Of a stretch of 64,000 nt of DNA, positions 9,616-17,338 are shown piece after piece. The notes under the pieces are model-generated. The model saw only the letters and a list, made by a program, of their open reading frames with translations. It was not told where the DNA came from and ran no database searches. Source of the DNA: Methanosarcina vacuolata Z-761 (GTDB taxonomy: Archaea; Halobacteriota; Methanosarcinia; Methanosarcinales; Methanosarcinaceae). Made by a program: the position numbers and the translations under genes. Location of the stretch: NCBI RefSeq assembly GCF_000969905.1, contig NZ_CP009520.1, positions 4,030,001 to 4,094,000 of the forward strand, in the 5' to 3' direction. How positions within the stretch are numbered: the stretch's first letter is position 1; every line of letters starts with the position of its first letter.

Positions 9616-10302
9616 ATGGACAGACCTTTTGTTTTTATTAATTCTGCTATATCAGCCGACGGCAAACTTTCAACAAAGGAAAGGAAACAGGTCAGAATCT
9701 CCGGAAAACTTGATTTTGAAAGGGTTGACGAACTCCGAGCCCAGGCAGATGCAGTTATGGTAGGTATAGGAACTGTCCTTTCGGACGATCCAAGCTTAAC
9801 CGTAAAGTCTCCAGAGAGAAGGGCAGCCAGGAAAGCCGCGGGAAAAAACGAGAATCCAGTAAGGATCATTGTGGACAGTTCAGCAAGGACTCCGCTTGAT
9901 GCCGATATTTTCAAAAAAGGAGACGGACTCCGGATAATTGCCGTTTCAACTTCTGCACCTGACGAAAAGATAGAAAAACTGGAAGAAAAAGCTCTCGTCA
10001 TTAAAACAGGGACCTTTAAAGTTGATCTTACCGAGCTTGCAGCAAAATTAAAGGAAATAGGAATAAACACCCTCATGGTTGAGGGAGGTGCAACCCTGAA
10101 CTGGGGTATGCTCTCTGCGGGTCTTGTTGATGAAGTCTATACTTTCGTTGGAAACCTTATAATCGGAGGAAAAACAGCCCCGACTTTTACGGACGGGGAA
10201 GGATTTTCAGAGGCCGAACTCCTGATGCTTGAATTGTCTTCTGCTGAAACAATCGAAGAAGGGATACTTCTCAGGTGGAAAGTAAAAGGCAAGGCAAAAT
10301 AA
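9616..10302 (+). CDS. arfC: Diaminohydroxyphosphoribosylaminopyrimidine-type reductase (riboflavin pathway)
   Basis: RibD C-terminal / Rib7-type reductase, 228 residues. Archaeal members reduce 2,5-diamino-6-(ribosylamino)-pyrimidinone 5'-phosphate with NAD(P)H in riboflavin and F420 precursor synthesis. Seen motifs: RPFVFINSAISADGKLST at the start, ADAVMVGIGTVLSDDPSLTV near residue 50, IIVDSSARTP near 85, and LMVEGGATLNWGML near 156. An in-frame GTG at 9487 would add 43 basic residues unlike the family; ATG at 9616 with AGGAG 8 nt before it matches the family N terminus and length, so I use it. Confidence 0.88.
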   Translation: MDRPFVFINSAISADGKLSTKERKQVRISGKLDFERVDELRAQADAVMVGIGTVLSDDPSLTVKSPERRAARKAAGKNENPVRIIVDSSARTPLDADIFKKGDGLRIIAVSTSAPDEKIEKLEEKALVIKTGTFKVDLTELAAKLKEIGINTLMVEGGATLNWGMLSAGLVDEVYTFVGNLIIGGKTAPTFTDGEGFSEAELLMLELSSAETIEEGILLRWKVKGKAK

Positions 10303-10346
10303 AATCAAATTGCCAATATATACCGCATTGGTGACTGGTACCAAGC

Positions 10347-11084
10347 TTAAGTACCGGGCTTAAGGTTACATTTTTCAAACTCGCCGTTATAATATACAAA
10401 GACTTCAAGTTCGCACTTGCCTTTAAGAAACTCCCGTATTCTGCGGTCATATACGCTTTGAACGTGCTTCAGTCCGTTTTTTTGGAAGTGAGCTTTCACA
10501 GCTTCAAAAAATCCGATCATCTGTCTCAGGTAAGCCTCTTCATAAGCCCTTGTCTCCCTCGCAATTGCTTCACATTCGGAATTCTCCAGTTCGGAATAAT
10601 AGCTCCCATGCTCGTTTAAGCCGCTTATCTGGCGCCAGTCCACATTGCCAGAGCCGTCAGCTTCCCGATGAAGCATGTATGGATAGACCCTGCAGATTGA
10701 AGGACGCCTGTCATAAATTTTGCATCGCTTATTCTCAAGGAAGATGCAAGAGCCGTCAGGTTTTGTTTTCAAGGCATAGCCTGAGACATAAAACCTGCCC
10801 TTCTGGTCACAAAACTCAGGATATGGAGCAGGAGTAACTGAATCCGGATTTATCTGCCTTATAACGGCCAGGTCTGCATCGAGCAGGAAAACATGATCAT
10901 TAAACTCTTTTGTGCAGCACCGTGCACAAAGTTCACATCTGAACCCCAGCCCTTTAATAATGCCTACAAATTCAGGGTCAGGAAATTTCTTTACGCCTGC
11001 AAGTTCTTCCCTTGCATCTGAAAGCCCTGTTTCAATGTTATTTTTTTTTACGTTAATCACCTTTTTAAGAAAAGAATAGTGCAA
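10347..11084 (-). CDS. YkgJ-type zinc/iron-chelating cysteine cluster protein
   Basis: 245 residues. The cysteine cluster CELCARCCTKEF (about residues 53-64) followed by CIFLENKRCKIYDRRPSICRVYP (about residues 112-134, split around CxIYxxRPxxCRxYP) is the hallmark of the YkgJ/UPF0153 family, which is thought to bind iron or zinc. The C-terminal half is helical and charged. Cytoplasmic; no substrate known. It converges with the reductase at 10302. The ATG at 11084 lies before a lysine-rich stretch; a downstream start is possible because the first 25 residues are not family-like. Confidence 0.8.
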   Translation of the reverse strand: MHYSFLKKVINVKKNNIETGLSDAREELAGVKKFPDPEFVGIIKGLGFRCELCARCCTKEFNDHVFLLDADLAVIRQINPDSVTPAPYPEFCDQKGRFYVSGYALKTKPDGSCIFLENKRCKIYDRRPSICRVYPYMLHREADGSGNVDWRQISGLNEHGSYYSELENSECEAIARETRAYEEAYLRQMIGFFEAVKAHFQKNGLKHVQSVYDRRIREFLKGKCELEVFVYYNGEFEKCNLKPGT

Positions 11085-11594
<510 letters not shown>

Positions 11595-11599
11595 TCTTA

Positions 11600-11690
11600 A
11601 GGGCTTTTAAATTTACTTTTTTGAATTTACTTTTTAACTTAACTTTTTTAACTTAACTTTTTGGCTTTTGTTTTTAAGCCGTAAAATAGA
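11600..11690 (+). terminator. Oligo-T terminator region
   Basis: Six T-runs of four to six bases follow the stop at 11594, in repeated TTTACTTTTT / TTAACTTTTT units. This matches archaeal oligo-T termination without a hairpin, and fits a strongly expressed short gene upstream. Confidence 0.55.
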
Positions 11691-11774
11691 TTTTCTTCAT
11701 GGAATAATAGTTTCTAGAATTCTAGAATAATACATTCCATAGAAAATTTTTCTACTCATCTTTCGGTATTAAAC

Positions 11775-12143
11775 TCACAAACCTTGAGCCAGGTATGCAA
11801 TGCTTACCCCTGCGAGGCAGAGTGCAACGTTAAGAAAGATATTCAGGAAAAAGGAGAAATTTTGCCCTTCTTCAAGCAATTTGAAAGTTTCATATGCGAA
11901 GGTAGAAAATGTGGTAAAGGAACCTAAAATTCCTATATTTACGAGATAGACCATAGATTGGGGTTCAGAAGAAAAAGTGAGAAAAGCGAGTACAATGGTC
12001 CCTAAGAGGTTCACTGTAAGCGTGCCTGCAGGGATATTCTTAATCCTGGGAACCTGGCTTGAAACCATATATCTAAGGCATGCCCCAATGAAACCACCTG
12101 CACCTATCAAAAAGAGTTTTTCCATGCCTGGAAGGGAGAACAT
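11775..12143 (-). CDS. crcB: Fluoride exporter CrcB/Fluc, subunit A
   Basis: 122-residue four-helix membrane protein. Family motifs: [15 protein letters not shown] (about residue 14), [16 protein letters not shown] (about 40) and [15 protein letters not shown] (about 71), with the conserved Asn and Phe residues of the fluoride pore. CrcB proteins form dual-topology dimers that expel fluoride. It lies 4 bp behind a second crcB gene; paired genes normally encode oppositely oriented subunits of a heterodimer. Confidence 0.93.
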   Translation of the reverse strand: MFSLPGMEKLFLIGAGGFIGACLRYMVSSQVPRIKNIPAGTLTVNLLGTIVLAFLTFSSEPQSMVYLVNIGILGSFTTFSTFAYETFKLLEEGQNFSFFLNIFLNVALCLAGVSIAYLAQGL

Positions 12144-12147
12144 CTCT

Positions 12148-12528
12148 TCATACCTCCCTACCTGAAAGGGCTTTTATTGTACTCCTACCCATGAACACGC
12201 CGACCAGGGCAAGAAACAGGTTAACACTGATATTTTCCAGAGCAGGGAAAAAGGGCATGGTAAAAGACTGGACTGCAAACGTCGAAAATGTTGTGAATGC
12301 TCCCATAAATCCAGTCCCGAAAGCAAGCTTTCCTTTTGGACCTATAAACCCAATATACTCAGTGTCGTACATTATCAGGCCGAGCATAAAGCTTCCGAGT
12401 ACGTTTACCGAAAGGATACCTAAATGCGATTCCATGAGCTCACAGAGTGAAAAACGGCATATTGCTCCAAGGAACCCGCCAGCACCTATGAGAAAAATCT
12501 TATCCAGGTCTTTATGCATGGAAGACAT
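12148..12528 (-). CDS. crcB: Fluoride exporter CrcB/Fluc, subunit B
   Basis: 126-residue partner of the gene at 11775. It has [16 protein letters not shown] (about residue 14), [13 protein letters not shown] (about 38) and [17 protein letters not shown] (about 73), and four hydrophobic segments. It is the promoter-proximal gene of the pair. Two in-frame ATGs (12528 and 12519) are possible. The upstream region has two GAACGTTTTAGCTC copies (about 12571-12602), but I could not make out a fluoride riboswitch. Confidence 0.93.
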   Translation of the reverse strand: MSSMHKDLDKIFLIGAGGFLGAICRFSLCELMESHLGILSVNVLGSFMLGLIMYDTEYIGFIGPKGKLAFGTGFMGAFTTFSTFAVQSFTMPFFPALENISVNLFLALVGVFMGRSTIKALSGREV

Positions 12529-12735
12529 TGTTTTTCACTCAGGAATCACTTAAAAGTTTAGATTTTAGATTTGAACGTTTTAGCTCCGAACGTTTTAGCT
12601 CTGGTTTTCTTCGTTTGATTAGCCCTTGAAGTATAAAACTTTATCTCAGAAGGAGGGAAAATTCCTTCCGGGCTTCAATGGAGAAAAACAGAGTAAAGAA
12701 GAGAAAAAAGGTGTTTTTGAGAGAACACAGAAATA

Positions 12736-13929
12736 TCATTCGATTAAGAAGACATCAACCTCTTCTCCTTCATCATACCCTTCAATATTTTCTGGCACCA
12801 GCACATACCCATCAGCCTTTGCAACGGAACTCAGTACCCCGGCTCCAGCTCCGGTAAGAGGGCGCACTTTATCTCCTTCAAATACAACGCGGATAAAATT
12901 AACATATCCTATTTTCGAACTGACTTTTGCAGCCAGGCGTCTTTTAAGAATAAGCTCGGAAATCTCCGGAATTGCTGCCAGTTTCCGGATCCCAGGACGG
13001 ACAAAGAGATAGAGGGCAACGAGTCCGGCAACCGGATAACCTGGCAGGCAAACGACAGGAACGTTATTTATAACCCCAATGGCTGCAGGTTTACCGGGGC
13101 TGACTCCTATGCCGTGAACGAGCAGTTCTCCAAGAGCTGCCACAACCTCAGGGCCATGATCTCTTTTTCCTACTGACGTTCCGCCAGAAAGAAGAATCAT
13201 ATCGGTATCCATGTTTGCTTCTATAGCCATTTTTATACTTTCCGGGCTATCAGGCACTATATCGAGATATCGGGGAATTCCACCCCATTTATTCACATAA
13301 AGAGACGACATCAGCCCATTAGTCTCAAGCACCATACCAGGAAGAAGGACATCCCTGCCTTTCTGACGGCTTACAAGCTCATCTCCTGTGGGAATAACTG
13401 CAACAACCGGCTTTTTGAAAACCTTTGCCCTGTCAAGTCCTAGCAACGCAAGCACAGCAGCATCACAAGGACGAAGAAGATGCCCTTCCTCAAAAACAAC
13501 ATCTCCTTTTTTTATGTCCTCTCCAACCTGTCCCACGTTCCGAGTCGGGTAGACCTGAGCTCTGATCTCAACAAGGTTTCCTACGGCGATGGTATCTTCA
13601 ACCATTACGACAGCATCAGCTCCTTCAGGCACTGCAGCCCCAGTATGGACCCAGGTTAAACTTCCTTCCTCTACTCGGTCAGAAAGCTGCAGCATTACCG
13701 GATTTGTAGGGGAAGCTCCCATAGTGTCGGAAGCCCTTACCGCGTATCCATCCATAGCTGCACGCCGGTAGTGAGGGACATTCCTTTCCGAGATCACGTC
13801 CTCTGCCAGTACCCTGCCTGTGCAGGTTTCGAGTGAGATTTCTTCTGTTTTCTTTAGAGGAGAAATATGCTCAAGAAAAAGTCTCAAAGCTTCATCAACC
13901 GAGGTTCGTTCTTTGAATATCCTGCCCAT
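12736..13929 (-). CDS. moeA: Molybdopterin molybdenumtransferase (MoeA)
   Basis: Inserts molybdate or tungstate into adenylylated molybdopterin. 397 residues from the chosen ATG. Domain order fits MoeA: N-terminal AMDGYAVRASD (about residue 58), VHTGAAVPEGADAVVM (about 92), the MoCF_biosynth core VAVIPTGDELV (about 175) with LLSGGTSVGKRDHG (about 240), then VPVVCLPGYPVAG and the C-terminal domain IV. The start at 13929 is preferred over the in-frame TTG at 13953, as AGGAAGGA lies just before it and the TTG overlaps the upstream stop. Follows moaD by 20 bp. Confidence 0.93.
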   Translation of the reverse strand: MGRIFKERTSVDEALRLFLEHISPLKKTEEISLETCTGRVLAEDVISERNVPHYRRAAMDGYAVRASDTMGASPTNPVMLQLSDRVEEGSLTWVHTGAAVPEGADAVVMVEDTIAVGNLVEIRAQVYPTRNVGQVGEDIKKGDVVFEEGHLLRPCDAAVLALLGLDRAKVFKKPVVAVIPTGDELVSRQKGRDVLLPGMVLETNGLMSSLYVNKWGGIPRYLDIVPDSPESIKMAIEANMDTDMILLSGGTSVGKRDHGPEVVAALGELLVHGIGVSPGKPAAIGVINNVPVVCLPGYPVAGLVALYLFVRPGIRKLAAIPEISELILKRRLAAKVSSKIGYVNFIRVVFEGDKVRPLTGAGAGVLSSVAKADGYVLVPENIEGYDEGEEVDVFLIE

Positions 13930-13949
13930 GATCGTCCTTCCTGAAAAAA

Positions 13950-14243
13950 TCAACCCCCCGAAACCGGAGGCAGGACGGCAAGCTCATCGGCATCCGAAAG
14001 AAGAGTATCAAGCCCATCGAGATGCCGGGCATTGTTTCCATTTATAAGGACATTAATTGAACCGCACATAACTGGAGCTTCGCTTTTTCCTTCGGGCTCC
14101 TCAAAAATAATGTTCTTCAGCTCGGGATATTTTTCAGTAAGGGATAGAAGGACATCAATAACCTTTTCTCCCGATAGCTGCAGTTCCGATGTACCTGCTT
14201 TTTCACGCAAATTTGCAAATAACTTGACTTTAACCTCAGCCAT
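13950..14243 (-). CDS. moaD: MoaD / ubiquitin-like sulfur carrier protein
   Basis: 97 residues, beta-grasp fold: starts AEVKVKLFANLREKAGTSEL, has NVLINGNNARHLDGLDTLL near residue 65, and ends DELAVLPPVSGG. The C-terminal di-glycine is the site of adenylation and thiocarboxylate formation that supplies sulfur to molybdopterin synthase. It is co-transcribed with moeA, supporting the molybdenum or tungsten cofactor role (methanogens need it for formylmethanofuran dehydrogenase). Confidence 0.9.
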   Translation of the reverse strand: MAEVKVKLFANLREKAGTSELQLSGEKVIDVLLSLTEKYPELKNIIFEEPEGKSEAPVMCGSINVLINGNNARHLDGLDTLLSDADELAVLPPVSGG

Positions 14244-14322
14244 GAGAGAGACTATTTCATCCTATCCCTTAAATATATCTATGCTCATAAAGAAGCAGCT
14301 ATGCTGGAGGATTGGGGGAATT

Positions 14323-16032
14323 ATGCAGCGAGGCCGGGATTACAATACTAAAAACTCGCCAGAACTTTCTGAAAAAAAATATAAAATACTCGGATTTCTG
14401 ATCATCTTTTTTGCTCTGTCAATAAGACTGTTTGATCTGGGAGAGCGAGTTTTCCATCACGATGAAAGCGTACATGCCAGTTTTACCCTTAGACTTCTTG
14501 AAACCGGACAATATAGATATAATCCGGCTTATCACGGCCCTTTTCTTTTTCATTCTACTGCTGTTGTCTTTCACTTTCTGGGAATAAACGACACAACAGC
14601 ACGCTTGATCCCTGTCTTCTTCGGAGTAGCGGCAATTCTTCTGCTCTTTTTACTTAAGAAGGAACTTGGAGAAAGAGGTGTACTCTGGTCGGCTTTCCTG
14701 CTCTCTTTTTCTCCAAGCATGGTGTACTTTTCAAGGTTCTTCAGGAATGACCCAATCATTGTTTTCTGCACACTGGCAACTGTTATAGGGGGAATTCGAT
14801 ACCTTGAGAACCTTCACAGCCCAAAGAGATACCCTTATCTTATCCTTACAGCATCTTCTCTTGCAATTGCCGTATCTTCAAAAGAGAATGCCTATCTTAT
14901 TATTCTCATGTTCGGAGCCTATGCAGGGATTTATTCTTTGTACAGGTTCTATTCCGACTGGAAAAAAGAAAAGTTGAGCCTTAAAAAAACTCTTATTCTC
15001 AAGATTTCAGCTATTTTTCCATTTATACCGGAAGTTCTGCTTTCAGGTACTCTGTTTATTTTTATAGTAATGTTATTCTACACAAGCCTTTTCAGAACCC
15101 CGGAAACCCTCTTTTCAATTGTGGAAAGGGCTTTTTCTCACTGGATGGAGATGCACAGAATTGAACGCATAGGAGGCCCTTTTTACTTTTATATTCCTAT
15201 CCTTCTTGTATACGAAAGCCCGATTCTGATTTTTGGGACTGCGGGTATTGTTCATTTCCTTAAAAAGAAAGGAGAAAATGCCTCCTTTTTCATGTTTCTT
15301 TCCTACTGGGCAGTTGCGAGTTTGCTGCTCTATTCCTATCTTCAGGAAAAAGTCCCCTGGCTTGTTGTGCACATTGTCCTACCCTTCGGGATTCTGGCGG
15401 GAGCTTATCTGGGGGATTTTTTTTCCAGGGCGCCTGGCCAAAGACAGAAGAATTTACTCGGAACAGAAAACATGAATTTATCCGGAACAGAAAACATTAC
15501 TTCCGGAACAGAAAACATGAATTTACTCGGAACAGAAAACATTACTTCCGGAACAGACAAAAACCCCACTTTCGAGACAAAACGTTCCAGAGCCCATATC
15601 TTTGTTGTGGGGATTCTGGTGCTTACACTAATAATATCCCTGGCCCAGTGCATTTCTGTAAATTTTTATAGAAGTATGGAACCTGATGAGCTAATGACGT
15701 ATTCACAGGCATCTCCGGATATCCGGCAACTTATGGAGAAAATTGAAGAATTTAATATTGGGCCTGAAACTCTAAGTATATCAGTTGTAGATCCCGAAAA
15801 CCTTTACTGGCCCCTTCCTTGGTACCTCAGGGACTATGAGAAAGCAACATATTATACAGAACCTCAGGCTAAGGCAAAATACGATGCAATAATCGTGCCT
15901 GCAAAATATCGGATGTATGAGGTAATTCCGGAAGAAAAATATGCCTCATATAATTTCTCCTTACGCCCTGGAAAGGAGTTCACTCTTTATTATAATAAAG
16001 AACTGGAAAATACAGAAGAAAAAAGAATATGA
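14323..16032 (+). CDS. Agl23-type membrane protein (TIGR03663 family)
   Basis: 569-residue polytopic membrane protein related to PMT/ArnT glycosyltransferases. After the first membrane segment comes RVFHHDESVHASF (about residue 46), the extracytoplasmic acidic motif of the GT-C fold, and YHGPFLFH (about 70). Roughly 11-12 membrane segments follow and a soluble C-terminal part. The family is linked to lipid-linked sugar flipping or N-glycosylation in archaea. ATG at 14323 after GGGGGAATT is chosen; longer upstream frames overlap moaD antisense. Residues about 377-413 hold an unusual repeat of GTEN(M/I) units inserted before the last membrane helix. The stop abuts a transposase remnant, so the C terminus may have been reshaped. 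Confidence 0.85.
   Translation: MQRGRDYNTKNSPELSEKKYKILGFLIIFFALSIRLFDLGERVFHHDESVHASFTLRLLETGQYRYNPAYHGPFLFHSTAVVFHFLGINDTTARLIPVFFGVAAILLLFLLKKELGERGVLWSAFLLSFSPSMVYFSRFFRNDPIIVFCTLATVIGGIRYLENLHSPKRYPYLILTASSLAIAVSSKENAYLIILMFGAYAGIYSLYRFYSDWKKEKLSLKKTLILKISAIFPFIPEVLLSGTLFIFIVMLFYTSLFRTPETLFSIVERAFSHWMEMHRIERIGGPFYFYIPILLVYESPILIFGTAGIVHFLKKKGENASFFMFLSYWAVASLLLYSYLQEKVPWLVVHIVLPFGILAGAYLGDFFSRAPGQRQKNLLGTENMNLSGTENITSGTENMNLLGTENITSGTDKNPTFETKRSRAHIFVVGILVLTLIISLAQCISVNFYRSMEPDELMTYSQASPDIRQLMEKIEEFNIGPETLSISVVDPENLYWPLPWYLRDYEKATYYTEPQAKAKYDAIIVPAKYRMYEVIPEEKYASYNFSLRPGKEFTLYYNKELENTEEKRI
15451..15560 (+). repeat. In-frame 21-24-bp tandem repeat inside the agl23-type gene
   Basis: Five imperfect copies of a unit with the core CGGAACAGAAAACAT, linked by AATTTACT or TACTTC. 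They encode repeated LLGTENMN / ITSGTEN units, always in frame, in the loop between two membrane segments. Repeat number may vary between strains. Confidence 0.85.
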
Positions 16033-16044
16033 AATTATGAATCT

Positions 16045-16310
16045 TCTTCACAGAAAAGTCATTTCCTGCCAGCTTTTTAAGCGACTTTTCTGCTTTTTCA
16101 AGCTCTTTTTCAAACTTCCTTCTGAGAGTTATCTCTTTTTTTCTTTCATTTTATGAGAGAGTAACAAAACCCACTTTTGTTTAACTCCACCATATTCCAC
16201 AAAGGTTTGATAAAATGAGTATCTTTCGTTGCTTTTCAACGTTTTCAGGTTTAGATTTGCAGTTAGCAGTTCCTTTGCCTCATTAATTGTTGCAGGAACA
16301 CATCGCCATA
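16045..16310 (-). pseudogene. IS1634-type transposase remnant
   Basis: Minus-strand reading gives WRCVPATINEAKELL, then RYSFYQTFVEYGGVKQKWVL and SHKMKEKKR, a frameshift in an A-run near 16145, then TLRRKFEKELEKAEKSLKKL and AGNDFSV. The YGGVKQKW step and the KxLEKAEKxLKKLA helix are typical of IS1634-family transposases. Both ends are missing. It starts about 13 bp after the stop of the upstream membrane protein. A perfect 8-bp inverted repeat CTGACACT-TAT-AGTGTCAG lies at 16315-16333 at its edge. Confidence 0.6.
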
Positions 16311-16464
16311 AACGCTGACACTTATAGTGTCAGAGTGTAAGGAATGATAAAAATATAATTTCAAATTTTCAGTCTGGGAATTGATCTATAGTTCCATTTC
16401 CCTAAATAATCATTTTTGGCAACGGAAAACTTTGATATTATATTTGAATCATTCCTTATTTAAT

Positions 16465-16926
16465 TCATGGAAGAACAGTGGTCAGGTCCAATGGACTACT
16501 GGCTATCATATCTATGTCAATGTATAGTACTAGGTCTGTCAAATCCTCTGAAACCGGCTGGGTCCTGGTGATATTGTTATCTAATGTAACTACAACTTGT
16601 CCCCCTGTTACCGGTGTAACTGGAAATTGATCTTCTATGGTTTCTCCAGGAACCGAGGTATATGATTCGCTAAATACAGAATTGTTTTTTGAGTTAAGAA
16701 GTTCTACAGTAACTTCATGGTTTGCGTTACCCCAATTATTTATGAAGAAAGAATTCGGACTAGCGCTTTCACTATTGTTTTCTTCTTCACTGTTGTTTTT
16801 GTTCTCACTGTTGTTTTCTTCTTTGTTAGTTGGAGAATTCTGCTGCATAAAAGGGTTTAGAATAATAATTCCTACTAACAAAAGGCATATGCCTGCAACT
16901 ATTATTAAAGATTTTTTTCCTGACAT
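16465..16926 (-). CDS. Membrane-anchored secreted protein, function unknown
   Basis: 153 residues. One N-terminal hydrophobic segment (LIIVAGICLLLVGIIIL, residues 6-22) would serve as signal anchor. It is followed by an Asn/Glu/Ser-rich low-complexity linker (about residues 29-57) and a beta-rich domain with SFFINNWGNANHEVTVEL and LVLYIDIDMIA. The second part looks like a small Ig-like surface domain. No family recognised. It stands alone; TATA-like sequence TTATAAATATATATTTG lies just upstream of the ATG. Confidence 0.7.
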   Translation of the reverse strand: MSGKKSLIIVAGICLLLVGIIILNPFMQQNSPTNKEENNSENKNNSEEENNSESASPNSFFINNWGNANHEVTVELLNSKNNSVFSESYTSVPGETIEDQFPVTPVTGGQVVVTLDNNITRTQPVSEDLTDLVLYIDIDMIASSPLDLTTVLP

Positions 16927-17178
16927 TTGATTCCTTAATTAAGTTTATAAATATATATTTGTATTCAAACCTTTATATAGATTACGTACCTTGAAAATAA
17001 ATTGTGTGATTTCGACCTTCAGTTCTTCATAGCTTTAATTCCATATATTTAATTTTTCAATTTTAATACAGGTTAATTATAATTAGATACTGGTTAATTT
17101 ATATTATATTAGGACAAATTAATTATAATTAGGTACTGGTTAATTGATGTTATTTTAATACAGGTTAATTTATATATT
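16927..17178. repeat. Spacer with GGTTAATT-type direct repeats
   Basis: Between 17066 and 17175, GGTTAATT with flanking TTTAATACA or TAGATACT recurs five times, and TTAATTATAATTAGRTACTG occurs twice (about 17094 and 17128). No gene seen. The array lies upstream of the helicase gene at 17339. Confidence 0.5.
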
Positions 17179-17235
17179 TGGTTCTTCGTCATTCCCTGTG
17201 GATAAGACAATTTTCAATTCGAGACCGCATTTTTC
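17179..17235 (+). mobile_element. Half copy of the GGCTCTTCG miniature element
   Basis: GGTTCTTCGTCATTCCCTGT, then GGATAAGACAATTTTCAATTC and GAGACCGCATTTTT match the left half of the elements at 21101 and 41896 base for base with few changes. The right terminal repeat is absent, so this copy is truncated. Confidence 0.65.
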
Positions 17236-17338
17236 TATTTTTTTACTCACTTTATTTATGCACTTGCAGAGAAACATTTATACTGGTGCCAACTAACACA
17301 ATAATTGAACAATTTAACCAAAAATTGATTACAAAAAC

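Noticed and set aside
12529-12735. Fluoride riboswitch upstream of the crcB pair
   Set aside because: I looked for the conserved GG..ATGG and CTGATG...CC elements on the minus strand and could not find them; only a GAACGTTTTAGCTC direct repeat is present.
14032-14322. N-terminal 97-residue extension of the agl23-type protein
   Set aside because: It runs antisense through moaD, whose start and C-terminal GG are convincing; the ATG at 14323 has its own ribosome site.
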